From: Alteromonas lipotrueiana
GTDB taxonomy: Bacteria; Pseudomonadota; Gammaproteobacteria; Enterobacterales; Alteromonadaceae
DNA: 64,000 bases
Direction: 5' to 3'
NCBI RefSeq assembly: GCF_019249245.1
Contig: NZ_JAESDK010000004.1
Coordinates: 62,001-126,000, forward strand
The stretch's first letter is position 1. Each line of letters begins with the position of its first letter. This document shows positions 45,118 to 56,451 of this stretch, one piece after another. Position numbers and translations under genes: made by a program. Below the pieces are notes generated by a model. It did no database searches. It was given only the letters and a program-made list of their open reading frames with translations, and was not told where the DNA came from.

Positions 45118-46311
45118 TTATTCTTCCCAGCCAATTTGTAGCATTCCCCAGTCCCATACGCGATCCAGTAAACTGCCTTCGTTTACTTCCTGTAAGGTGA
45201 CCAACGGGTAATTTGCTACGTCTTTACCTTCCAGCTGAAGATACAACGTACCTACCACCTCGCCTTTGGCTAAGGGTGCTTCAAGTTTTTGGTCTAGCTC
45301 AAAATTTGCTTCAAGATTTTCAGCCTGACCACGGGGGATGGTAATGGGTGTGGCCTGGTTAATACCCAGGTCTACTGTGTCGCGGTCGCCCATGTAAATG
45401 CGGTGCGCAACAAAGCTTTTGCCTGCCTCGTATGGAGTTACCGTTTCGTAGAAGCGAAAGCCATAACGCAATAGTTTTTTGTTTTCTACCTTGCGCGAAC
45501 GCTCACTGTCGGTCCCCATAACCACTGCAATCAAACGCATATCACCTTGTTTTGCTGATGTGATTAAACTGTAACCCGCATCTGAGGTGTGGCCGGTTTT
45601 AATACCATCAACATTCAGGCTTTTGTCCCACAGCAGGCTATTACGGTTGTATTGCTTGATGCCATTGTAGCTAAATTCTTTTTCACTGTAGATATCGTAG
45701 ATTTTACGGGTTTCAGAGACCAGCGCCCGCGATAAAATAGCCATATCCGAAGGCGTAACATAATGCTCAGGGTCGTGCAGACCATGGCTGTTCACAAAAT
45801 GTGAGCCGGTCATACCCAGAGATTGCGCATGGGCGTTCATCATGCTGGCAAAAGCATCTTCTGAGCCTGCCACATGTTCGGCCATGGCCACACACGCATC
45901 GTTGCCTGACTGAATAATAATACCGCGAATTAAGTCTGCGACTTTTACCTGTGTACCTACCTCGATAAACATCTTCGACGAATCGGGGAATTTCTTGGCC
46001 CAGGCATTTTCTGAAATGGTGACTTCATCGTCCATGCTGATATTGCCGGCTTCCAATTCTTTGCCAATAACATAGGTCGTCATCATTTTAGTCAGACTGG
46101 CTGGAAAAACCTGCATATCTGCATTTTTTGAAGCAATAACATGGCCGGTGTCAAAATCCATCAGCACAAAGCCCTCACCATCTACGTTAGGAGGAGGAGG
46201 GGTGACGACGGCCGCATTTGCTGTCAGGCAAAATACCGTTAGCAGCAGTGTAATGAAGGCCATACCGTAGACACTGGCTGAATGCTTAGCGCGTTTACTA
46301 TTATTATACAT
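45118..46311 (-). CDS. dacA: D-alanyl-D-alanine carboxypeptidase (PBP5/6 family)
   Basis: A 397-residue periplasmic penicillin-binding protein that trims the terminal D-Ala from peptidoglycan stem peptides. A signal peptide (about 12-33, ending TANAA) precedes the catalytic S72-L-T-K75 (ASLTKMMTTY), the SGN motif in QSGNDACVAMAEH and KTG in DGIKTGHTSDAGYSL. The C-terminal PBP5 domain ends in RVWDWGMLQIGWEE, an amphipathic membrane anchor. It follows rlpA in the conserved order but with its own terminator. Confidence 0.95.
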   Translation of the reverse strand: MYNNSKRAKHSASVYGMAFITLLLTVFCLTANAAVVTPPPPNVDGEGFVLMDFDTGHVIASKNADMQVFPASLTKMMTTYVIGKELEAGNISMDDEVTISENAWAKKFPDSSKMFIEVGTQVKVADLIRGIIIQSGNDACVAMAEHVAGSEDAFASMMNAHAQSLGMTGSHFVNSHGLHDPEHYVTPSDMAILSRALVSETRKIYDIYSEKEFSYNGIKQYNRNSLLWDKSLNVDGIKTGHTSDAGYSLITSAKQGDMRLIAVVMGTDSERSRKVENKKLLRYGFRFYETVTPYEAGKSFVAHRIYMGDRDTVDLGINQATPITIPRGQAENLEANFELDQKLEAPLAKGEVVGTLYLQLEGKDVANYPLVTLQEVNEGSLLDRVWDWGMLQIGWEE

Positions 46312-46421
46312 GAGTGATCTTAATTACCGTGTTGTTGATACTTTCAAAACTTTTACAAAGTGTACCGTATGCCTTTGGACAGGACTAGGTTTGCACGCAA
46401 AAGTTTACCTGTTTTGCTATG

Positions 46422-46448
46422 AAAAACATGCTTTGTAAGTTAAAGCAT
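46422..46448 (-). terminator. Hairpin terminator after rlpA
   Basis: ATGCTTT pairs with AAAGCAT (46428-46448) around a 7-nt loop, followed on the minus strand by G and T5. The stem is A/T rich, so partial read-through into dacA is possible. Confidence 0.5.
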
Positions 46449-46492
46449 CATGATGAGCTGTATAAAACATTTTTGTCCGCTTACCAACATGC

Positions 46493-47425
46493 TTACAGCT
46501 GAACTTCAACAGTATAAGCGTTGGGGTAACCATTCCTTTTAAGCTCTTCAAGTAACATTTTCACCTGGAACCGGTCACGCAATGGGCCTAACCGAAGTTT
46601 GTAGATGTTGTTTACCAGCGGTATTTGCGATGGAACCTGGTACAGTTTGGATAAAATAGTCGACACCGATTTGGCTTTGTCAGCATCACTAAGCGCAGCC
46701 ACCTGAATGTACACATCATCAGATTTTACCCCAGATTGTGCAGCATATTGCTCAGGCTGGTTGTTAACTTCGGGAACAGCGGGTTCTTTTGCTGTCTGTA
46801 ATTTGTCGGGTGCAGTAGCGGTATCTGAAGTGAGCGCCGCATATTCGGTGAAGCTCACCGTGGGCGAGTTACCTACAGTTACGTTATTATTATCGTCAAA
46901 ATGAATGACTTCTATGCGCACCCGCGCGGTGCCGTGTTGCTGATAATCTAACTTGTGAGCTGCGGCATAAGACAGGTCAATAATCCGGTTTGAATGAAAC
47001 GGCCCGCGGTCATTTACCCGCACTACCGCGCTCTTATTGTTGGCCAGATTGGTTACTCTGACAAAACTGGGCAGAGGCAGGGTTTTGTGAGCTGCCGTCA
47101 TAGCAAACATATTATAGGTTTCACCATTGGAGGTTAAATGACCGTGAAACTTTTGGCCATACCATGAAGCAAAACCCTCCTGCTCAAAGCCTTTGCCTGT
47201 TTGCATAGGATAATACCGTTTACCCAAAACTTCGTAAGGTCGGCTATTAAAGCTTCGGTACGGTTCGAAGCGAGGGGTAGCATCGGTTTGGTCATAGGCA
47301 CCGTGTTCAAATGTGGGCGCAGAGTCCTGATGTTGTGCATAACGTCCACTGGGTGTCTGACAGCCAGTAAGCCAATATAAAGCCATAGCGGCTAGTATTA
47401 GTCTGCAAAATGAAAACGAGGTCAT
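46493..47425 (-). CDS. rlpA: Septal ring lytic transglycosylase RlpA
   Basis: A 310-residue outer-membrane lipoprotein (lipobox LTGC22) that cleaves denuded peptidoglycan strands. The double-psi beta-barrel domain has GFASWYGQKFHGHLTSNGE (residues about 84-102) and VRVNDRGPFHSNRIIDLSYAAA with the active D/H pair. The C-terminus is a SPOR domain (about 232-308; YIQVAALSDADKAK) that binds septal glycan. ATGA overlap with mrdB shows operon membership. Confidence 0.93.
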   Translation of the reverse strand: MTSFSFCRLILAAMALYWLTGCQTPSGRYAQHQDSAPTFEHGAYDQTDATPRFEPYRSFNSRPYEVLGKRYYPMQTGKGFEQEGFASWYGQKFHGHLTSNGETYNMFAMTAAHKTLPLPSFVRVTNLANNKSAVVRVNDRGPFHSNRIIDLSYAAAHKLDYQQHGTARVRIEVIHFDDNNNVTVGNSPTVSFTEYAALTSDTATAPDKLQTAKEPAVPEVNNQPEQYAAQSGVKSDDVYIQVAALSDADKAKSVSTILSKLYQVPSQIPLVNNIYKLRLGPLRDRFQVKMLLEELKRNGYPNAYTVEVQL

Positions 47426-48543
47426 CGGGTTAAAAATCGTTGTTGAGTTGCAATACGCATAAGCATGCCAAAACCTGCCATTAGTGTCACCATTGATGTG
47501 CCACCGAAACTTACTAACGGTAAGGGGACACCAACCACTGGCAATAGCCCTGACACCATCCCCATATTTACAAAAACGTACACAAAAAAAGTCAGCGTAA
47601 TGCTGCCAGCCAAAAGCTTGCTGTACGCATCCTGCGCTCTATTTGCGATTATCAGGCCTCGACAAATTATAAATAAGTAGATAGCCAACAGCCCTAACAC
47701 GCCTAATAAACCAAATTCTTCACTAAATACCGCAAAGATAAAGTCGGTGTGGCGTTCGGGCAAAAATTCGAGTTGTGACTGCGTGCCCTGCAACCAGCCT
47801 TTACCTTCCAGACCGCCGGAACCTATGGCAATTTTTGATTGAATAATATGGTAACCCGAACCCAAAGGGTCGCTTTCCGGATTAAGAAAAGTAAGCACCC
47901 GCTGTTTTTGGTATTCTTTCATTAAAAAGTACCACATCACCGGTAAAAAAGCGCCCATCAAGCCGGCGACAAGCATGATCAGGCGCCAGCTCATGCCCGC
48001 TAAAAATATCGCAAATATCCCCGAACTGGCTACCAGTAGCGAGGTGCCCAAATCAGGTTGTTTAGCAATTAATATGGTGGGAAACACGACCAGTAAAAAT
48101 GCCCCGATAATATGCAAAGTGCGTGGCGGTAACGTAAACTTGCTTATATACCAGGCAACCATCATGGGCACGGCAAGTTTCATCATTTCAGAAGGTTGAA
48201 AACGAATGAATTGCAAATCAAGCCAGCGCTGAGCGCCTTTGCCCATATCGCCGAAAAAGATAACGGCCACTAACATAAGCACACCCACCCCGAAGCTAAC
48301 CGGAGACAGACGTCGGATAAACATGATTGGCAACTGAGCCAGCCCTAACATGACTAAAAAACTCACCCCGAGTCTGGTCAGCTGCCGTTCCATCTGAGCG
48401 ATATCCTGACCTGCTGCTGAGTATAATGTAATCAAACCAACCCCGGTCAGCGCGATCAGGCCTATAAGTAAAATGGCATCAACATGACAACGCACTAACC
48501 AGCTGGTTTTATGGTGTTTGATGGTGCTTTTGGCTGACTTCAC
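47422..48543 (-). CDS. mrdB: Rod shape-determining peptidoglycan polymerase RodA
   Basis: A 373-residue SEDS-family glycosyltransferase with about ten membrane helices that polymerises lipid II with PBP2 during elongation. WLDLQFIRFQPSEMMKLAVP (W-x-x-x-G-F-Q-P-S-E type) and VGVPLPLVSFGGTSMV are the family signatures, and FSEEFGLLG holds the functionally important acidic segment. The start is GTG at 48543, overlapping the mrdA stop (GTGA), as expected for the mrdAB pair. Confidence 0.95.
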   Translation of the reverse strand: MKSAKSTIKHHKTSWLVRCHVDAILLIGLIALTGVGLITLYSAAGQDIAQMERQLTRLGVSFLVMLGLAQLPIMFIRRLSPVSFGVGVLMLVAVIFFGDMGKGAQRWLDLQFIRFQPSEMMKLAVPMMVAWYISKFTLPPRTLHIIGAFLLVVFPTILIAKQPDLGTSLLVASSGIFAIFLAGMSWRLIMLVAGLMGAFLPVMWYFLMKEYQKQRVLTFLNPESDPLGSGYHIIQSKIAIGSGGLEGKGWLQGTQSQLEFLPERHTDFIFAVFSEEFGLLGVLGLLAIYLFIICRGLIIANRAQDAYSKLLAGSITLTFFVYVFVNMGMVSGLLPVVGVPLPLVSFGGTSMVTLMAGFGMLMRIATQQRFLTR

Positions 48544-50435
48544 ATCATCTCCTGGCTTTGTACACTCGACAGGTCTGAGGCCATATGGTCAAAGTAAAAG
48601 TCCATGACCTGACGAGCTACCGGCGCCGCGTTAGAACTGCCTCCTCCGGCATTTTCAATGACCACGGTTACCGATACCTGCGGGTCTTCAAAAGGTGCAA
48701 AACCCACATACATGGCATTGTCACGTAAATGCTCGGCAACTTCGTCAGCATTGTAGGACTCGTTCTGACCGACCGAAAATAACTGCGCGGTTCCGGTTTT
48801 ACCGGCTGAAACGTAACCCACATCATCAAAAGCGTGGCGAGCTGTTCCTTCCTCACCGTTGACTACCTTCCACATGGCATCTAACACAATATCCCAGTTT
48901 TTTTGTTGCTTAATCTGGTAAGGACGCAATGTTTTAAGGGATTCCAGCTCTACCTCGCCATTGTCTTGCATGTACCCGCGCATCAACTGGGGAACATAAC
49001 GTTTGCCCCGATTTATTAGTGTGTTTATTGATTGGTTTAACTGTATGGGGGTGGCGGTCCAGAAACTTTGTCCGATACCTACCGGAATAGTATCGCCGAT
49101 ATACCACGGCTGATTGAACCGGGCCCGCTTCCAGCCGCGACTTGGCATATTGCCATCGGACTCTTCGTACAGGTCAATGCCGGTATAATCGCCAAATCCA
49201 AACTCACTCATCGCTGCACTGATTTTGTCGATACCTAACTTATAGGCCAGGTCGTAATAATACGTATCGCACGACACCTCGATGGCTTTAGCAACATCTA
49301 CCTTGCCGTGGCCCCAGCGTTTCCAGTCGCGCCAGACATGCGAAACATTGGGCAGTCGGAAACGTCCGGTATCATTTATAGTGTAGCTGGTCGAAATGGT
49401 ATCACTGTCAAGCCCCAGTAATGCCAGATGCGGCTTAATGGTAGAAGCTGGCGGATACTGGCCCTGAGTAGCCCGGTTAATAAGTGGCCGGTCGGGTGAA
49501 TTAAGCAACGCACTGTAATTCTTTTGACTGATGCCATGCACAAATAAGTTCGGATCATAGCTGGGGTTAGAATACATTGCCAGCAGCCCGCCGGTTCGCG
49601 GGTCTGAAACCACTACAGTACCCCGTTGGTCTTGCAGCGTTTTTTGCACGGCTATTTGCATTTGCAAATCAACATTGAGCACAATATCTTTGCCCGGCGT
49701 GGGCGGGTCGACATGTAAAATTCGAATAATGCGACCCTGGCTGTTTACTTCAACCTGCTGATAACCTACCTCACCATGAAGTTTGTCCTCATGGTATTTT
49801 TCTATTCCAAGCTTGCCAATATCATGGGTAGCGGCGTAATTAGCTTCCTGGCCTGCCTCTACAATTTTCTGTAAATCTTTTTTGTTTATCTTAGCCACAT
49901 ATCCCAGAATATGGGTGAGAGTATCACCGTACGGGTAGTGACGCGACAATCGTGCTTCAATAGACACCCCTGTAAACAAATGCTGTTGAGCAGAAAAGCG
50001 GGCTACTTCATATTCGGTTAATTGTGTTCGCAATGCCACGGGTTTAAAACGCCGTTTACCCTGACTGTTTTTGGTGAAATTGGTCAGCTCTTCTGGGGTA
50101 AGTTGCATCAATGTAGTTAATTTTTGCAGGGTATCTTCCAGGTCCTCTACTTTTTCAGGAATAACTTCAAGGCTGAATACCGGTCGATTTTCGGCAAGAA
50201 GTACCCCGTTGCGGTCATAGATGAGACCGCGATTGGGCGCAATGGGTACTACCTTGATCCGGTTACCATTAGACCGGGTCTGATAGTCCTCAAACTGATT
50301 TACCTGCAGCCTATACAAATTACTGATCACAACCGCAAGCATGCCTACGACAATAAGCAACGCAATAGCAGCGCGCCGGGCAAACAAATTGGACTCAGCG
50401 GTATGATCGCGAATATGTTGACGTTTTCTTACCAT
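48540..50435 (-). CDS. mrdA: Penicillin-binding protein 2 (elongasome transpeptidase)
   Basis: A 631-residue class B PBP that cross-links peptidoglycan with RodA for rod shape. A single membrane anchor (residues 21-43) is followed by the pedestal domain with RGLIYDRNGVLLAEN and the transpeptidase domain with S331-T-I-K334 (PPASTIKP), the SxN motif in SCDTYYYDLA and the KTG motif in SAGKTGTAQ. Length matches E. coli PBP2 (633). It starts 7 nt after rlmH. Confidence 0.96.
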   Translation of the reverse strand: MVRKRQHIRDHTAESNLFARRAAIALLIVVGMLAVVISNLYRLQVNQFEDYQTRSNGNRIKVVPIAPNRGLIYDRNGVLLAENRPVFSLEVIPEKVEDLEDTLQKLTTLMQLTPEELTNFTKNSQGKRRFKPVALRTQLTEYEVARFSAQQHLFTGVSIEARLSRHYPYGDTLTHILGYVAKINKKDLQKIVEAGQEANYAATHDIGKLGIEKYHEDKLHGEVGYQQVEVNSQGRIIRILHVDPPTPGKDIVLNVDLQMQIAVQKTLQDQRGTVVVSDPRTGGLLAMYSNPSYDPNLFVHGISQKNYSALLNSPDRPLINRATQGQYPPASTIKPHLALLGLDSDTISTSYTINDTGRFRLPNVSHVWRDWKRWGHGKVDVAKAIEVSCDTYYYDLAYKLGIDKISAAMSEFGFGDYTGIDLYEESDGNMPSRGWKRARFNQPWYIGDTIPVGIGQSFWTATPIQLNQSINTLINRGKRYVPQLMRGYMQDNGEVELESLKTLRPYQIKQQKNWDIVLDAMWKVVNGEEGTARHAFDDVGYVSAGKTGTAQLFSVGQNESYNADEVAEHLRDNAMYVGFAPFEDPQVSVTVVIENAGGGSSNAAPVARQVMDFYFDHMASDLSSVQSQEMM

Positions 50436-50442
50436 GTAAAAG

Positions 50443-50913
50443 TTATTCTCGATGGTAAGGGTGATTTTGCGTAACTGACCATGCCCGGTAAAGACTTTCG
50501 GTGACGATAACTCTTACCAGAGGGTGGGGCAGGGTGAGGGGGGATAATGACCAGCGCTGTTCGGCCAATGCAATGCACTCGGGCGCCAGCCCTTCAGGAC
50601 CCCCGATAAGTAAGCTAACATCCCGGCCGTCCATCTTCCATTGGTCAAGCTGACGGGCTAAAGTGGGTGTATCCCAGGGTTTGCCGGTCACTTCCAGAGT
50701 AACGATACGATGGTCTTTAGGAATAACGCTCAGAGTGGCCTGACCTTCTTTTTGCAAAATGCGTTTAATATCTGCATTTTTGCCGCGCTTTTGAGCAGGT
50801 ATTTCGGTAAAGCTTACGGGCAAATCCACCGGAAATCGACGTAAAAACTCGTTTGTGCCGGTTTCAACCCAGCCAGGCATTTTTGTGCCTACCGCGACTA
50901 TTTGAATGCGCAA
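50443..50913 (-). CDS. rlmH: 23S rRNA pseudouridine-1915 N3-methyltransferase
   Basis: A 156-residue SPOUT methyltransferase acting on helix 69 of 23S rRNA (m3psi1915). [18 protein letters not shown] at the start, LLIGGPEGL in the knotted SAM site, and [20 protein letters not shown] with NHPYHRE at the end match E. coli RlmH (155 aa) closely. Translation begins at TTG 50913, 5 nt behind AGAGGTAA; the longer frame adds ten residues absent from the family. It sits between rsfS and mrdA in conserved order. Confidence 0.95.
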   Translation of the reverse strand: MRIQIVAVGTKMPGWVETGTNEFLRRFPVDLPVSFTEIPAQKRGKNADIKRILQKEGQATLSVIPKDHRIVTLEVTGKPWDTPTLARQLDQWKMDGRDVSLLIGGPEGLAPECIALAEQRWSLSPLTLPHPLVRVIVTESLYRAWSVTQNHPYHRE

Positions 50914-50985
50914 AGCGTTACCTCTGAATCTGGCTTGATACATACAGCTACAAGTTGTACCGCAGCTGTATGTGTCACTACGATA

Positions 50986-51303
50986 TTATGACCACAACTT
51001 CTCAAGCTGATAAAAATCGCGGGTTTCGTCCTGCATGACATGCACGATAATTTCACCCAAATCAACCAGTACCCATTCGCCGGTTTCTTTTCCTTCCACG
51101 CTTAAGGGTTTTATACCGGCTTGTTTAGCCTCTACGACCAAATTATCGGCAATAGCCACAACATGACGTTTAGAGTTGCCAGAGCAAATAACCATAAGGT
51201 CGGTAATGCTTGATTTTCCCTCAACATTAAGTTGGGTAATACTGCGTGCTTTCATGTCATCAATTTTATCAATAACAAATTCTTTTAGTTCGGTGTTCTG
51301 CAA
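50986..51303 (-). CDS. rsfS: Ribosomal silencing factor
   Basis: A 105-residue protein that binds uL14 of the large subunit and blocks subunit joining in starvation. FVIDKIDDMKARSITQLNVEGKSSITDLMVICSG-type core and ETRDFYQLEKLWS at the end are typical. The open frame starts at ATG 51336, but AAGGAGT (51309-51315) lies 5 nt before TTG 51303, which gives exactly the E. coli length of 105 residues, so TTG is chosen. nadD ends at 51329, which would overlap the longer version. Confidence 0.93.
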   Translation of the reverse strand: MQNTELKEFVIDKIDDMKARSITQLNVEGKSSITDLMVICSGNSKRHVVAIADNLVVEAKQAGIKPLSVEGKETGEWVLVDLGEIIVHVMQDETRDFYQLEKLWS

Positions 51304-51328
51304 AGTGACTCCTTCTCGGGTCGGGTTT

Positions 51329-51982
51329 TCAGACATAAAGTCGGTTCTCTTTTATATAGTGTAATACGGAATCGGACACCCAGTCACCTACCGTAGCAAC
51401 ATAAGGGGTGTTTGCGTTGGTATTTAGCCATTCTCTTAGCTGGGTCGATGAGACCGGCTGCAAACAGGTTTGGGCAAAATAAATACGTCCGGATAATTCG
51501 TTATGCAAGGGTTCAAAAGACTGCGTGCCTTGTTGCTCTGCAAGTTCTGCTAACTCTGCAGCGAGTGCTTTATTTTGCGTTGCCCGCTTTAAAATCACCA
51601 AATGACAAAACTGGGTCAAACGGGACCACTGATACCAGCTGGTGAGATTTAGCCAGGAGTCTTCGCCCATAATAAAAATAAGCGGTGCCTCTGGATTTTT
51701 GTCTCGCAGTGCCTGTAAGGTTTTAACGGTATACGAGGGCTCTGGTAACGCCAGTTCAATAAGCTCCGGATACAGCCGCGATGAGGTATTACAGGTTAGA
51801 TTAACCATAGCCACCCGGTGCTGTTCGGCAACCCCATGAGTCTGTTTATGTGGAGGCACTTTAGCCGGCATCAATCCTACTTTAGTCACGCCAATTTCGT
51901 CAGCGGCGTCGAGGCAGGCACGAACATGCCCTAAATGAGGCGGATTGAAGGTGCCGCCAAATACACATACTGGCGTTTTCAT
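51329..51982 (-). CDS. nadD: Nicotinate-nucleotide adenylyltransferase
   Basis: A 217-residue enzyme that adenylylates nicotinate mononucleotide in NAD synthesis. CVFGGTFNPPHLGHVRACL (residues 6-24) holds the nucleotidyltransferase GGTFNPxHxGH motif, and QPVSSTQLREWL near residue 183 is the ISSTxIR motif variant. The ATG at 51982 overlaps the holA stop (ATGA), whereas a frame from 52045 would run 21 codons into holA. Length fits E. coli NadD (213). Confidence 0.95.
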   Translation of the reverse strand: MKTPVCVFGGTFNPPHLGHVRACLDAADEIGVTKVGLMPAKVPPHKQTHGVAEQHRVAMVNLTCNTSSRLYPELIELALPEPSYTVKTLQALRDKNPEAPLIFIMGEDSWLNLTSWYQWSRLTQFCHLVILKRATQNKALAAELAELAEQQGTQSFEPLHNELSGRIYFAQTCLQPVSSTQLREWLNTNANTPYVATVGDWVSDSVLHYIKENRLYV

Positions 51983-53010
51983 GCCACGCTGGTACCTAAA
52001 GGCAGGCTCAGCGGTACACCCATGAACAGCATACAAAGGTGACACAGTTTTACATAAGGGCGGACTATCTGATTTTGCTTGAAAGCCACATCGGCCTCTT
52101 TCAGTTGTTCGCGAATTTGCCCTAACACGGGTTTTGACAAACGCGCCAGAGCATTTTCATAACAACCTTGTCGGTTACGCCAAATTCCGAAACGTTGCCA
52201 ACTTACAGGCTGATTTTGTTCAAGCAGAATCTTTAACTTCCAAAGTAGCTGAAACTCACGAATTAAAGCCCAGATTACAATGTTGGGTTCAACCCCTTCG
52301 CTTTCCAGGCGATAAAGCATTTTAACACAACGCTGTTGTTCACCATTTAGCATCACGTCAACTAACTGAAATACCGTAAAGCGGGATTGGTCTACAATAA
52401 TTTGTTCGACCTGCTCGCGCGTTACGCTTTGTCCTGCGTACACTAAAGCCAGCTTCTCAATTTCCTGATGAGCCGCCATCATATTGCCTTCACAAAAATC
52501 AGCAATTAATGCCACAGTCACCGTATCGGCTTTCACATCAACATGCTGCAAGGTTTGTTGAATCCAGCTATGTAGCTGCCGACCTTCCAGCGCGTAACAA
52601 ATAGAATGAACACCAATAGCATCAAGGGTTTTAAACCATTTTGCTTTTTGTACATCCTTGCCAATTTTAGGGCCATGCACCAACAGTAAAATATCGTCAG
52701 ACAGACGCTGGGCAACACTTTGCAGCATCTTGCTACCTTCGGAACCGGGTTTGCCGGTAGGTAGCTCTAATTCTATAAATATGTTGGCAGAAAATAACGA
52801 CATAGCCTGCGTGGCTTCAAGCAGCTGGTTCCAGTTGAAGTCTTTGTCAGCCACCAGTACGGTGCGCTCATCAAATCCCTTTTTACGAGCATGGTGGCGT
52901 ACCGCGTTTATTATGCTGAATTTTTGTTGGGGCTCATCGCCGAACAACAGGTAGCACGAAGACAATCCCTGCTTTAGCTGTTCGTCAAAACGATTAGGAT
53001 AAACCTGCAT
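51979..53010 (-). CDS. holA: DNA polymerase III delta subunit
   Basis: A 343-residue clamp-loader subunit, identical in length to E. coli HolA. It has the N-terminal MQVYPNRFDEQLKQGLSSCY, YLLFGDEPQQK (the delta-type P-loop remnant), FIELELPTGKPG and RFTVFQLVDVMLNGE. The subunit opens the beta clamp during loading. Start M at 53010 is chosen by family length; the frame extends 25 codons upstream into lptE. The gap to lptE is 7 nt and it overlaps nadD by 4 nt. Confidence 0.95.
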   Translation of the reverse strand: MQVYPNRFDEQLKQGLSSCYLLFGDEPQQKFSIINAVRHHARKKGFDERTVLVADKDFNWNQLLEATQAMSLFSANIFIELELPTGKPGSEGSKMLQSVAQRLSDDILLLVHGPKIGKDVQKAKWFKTLDAIGVHSICYALEGRQLHSWIQQTLQHVDVKADTVTVALIADFCEGNMMAAHQEIEKLALVYAGQSVTREQVEQIIVDQSRFTVFQLVDVMLNGEQQRCVKMLYRLESEGVEPNIVIWALIREFQLLWKLKILLEQNQPVSWQRFGIWRNRQGCYENALARLSKPVLGQIREQLKEADVAFKQNQIVRPYVKLCHLCMLFMGVPLSLPLGTSVA

Positions 53011-53017
53011 AGACGCC

Positions 53018-53523
53018 TTATTGACCGCTAGCCTGACGAGCAAGCTGACGAATAATACGATCGGCAGCCTCTCTGCGCATTTCACTTACCACCAAATCAA
53101 GTTCGCGAGATTTGGCCAGCACTTTATCCGGGTCGTCCTGGTAGTCACGCAACACTTCAAATGAGGCGTATAACGGTTCTTTGTTTGGAAACACGACCTG
53201 ATAATTCACGCCATAAATAAGCTCATATTCTGCGACCTGTCCGGTAGAAAAGACTGAAAGTAAGCGTCGTTCGAGGGTTTCAGGTTGCAGCCGGATAAGC
53301 ACAGTATTCGCGCTACCCGCAAGCTCGCTCGCCTCAATATGCGGAATCTGGTAAACCTTTAGCCGTGCTTTAAGCTCACGCTTTAGCAACGCATGGGGTT
53401 TAACTGCACTTAACGCTACCTGTTGCAGCTCAGCAGGCAATGCCTGCGAGCCACGTAACGAAAAGCCACATCCGGCCAGGGTCAGACAGGCAAGCGCTAT
53501 CAATAACGTAAAAGTACGCTTCA

Positions 53524-53524
<1 letters not shown>
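53018..53524 (-). CDS. lptE: LPS-assembly lipoprotein LptE
   Basis: A 168-residue outer-membrane lipoprotein (lipobox LAGC19, MKRTFTLLIALACLTLAGC) that plugs the LptD barrel in LPS transport. CGFSLRGSQALPAELQQVALS is the typical mature N-terminus, and ELIYGVNYQVVFPN continues the fold. Its start shares one base with the leuS stop (TAATG), as in many gammaproteobacteria. Confidence 0.94.

Positions 53525-56451
<2,927 letters not shown>

Noticed and set aside
51304..51336. Longer rsfS form from ATG 51336
   Set aside because: Adds 11 residues absent from the family and lacks a ribosome site, while TTG 51303 has AAGGAGT at good spacing.
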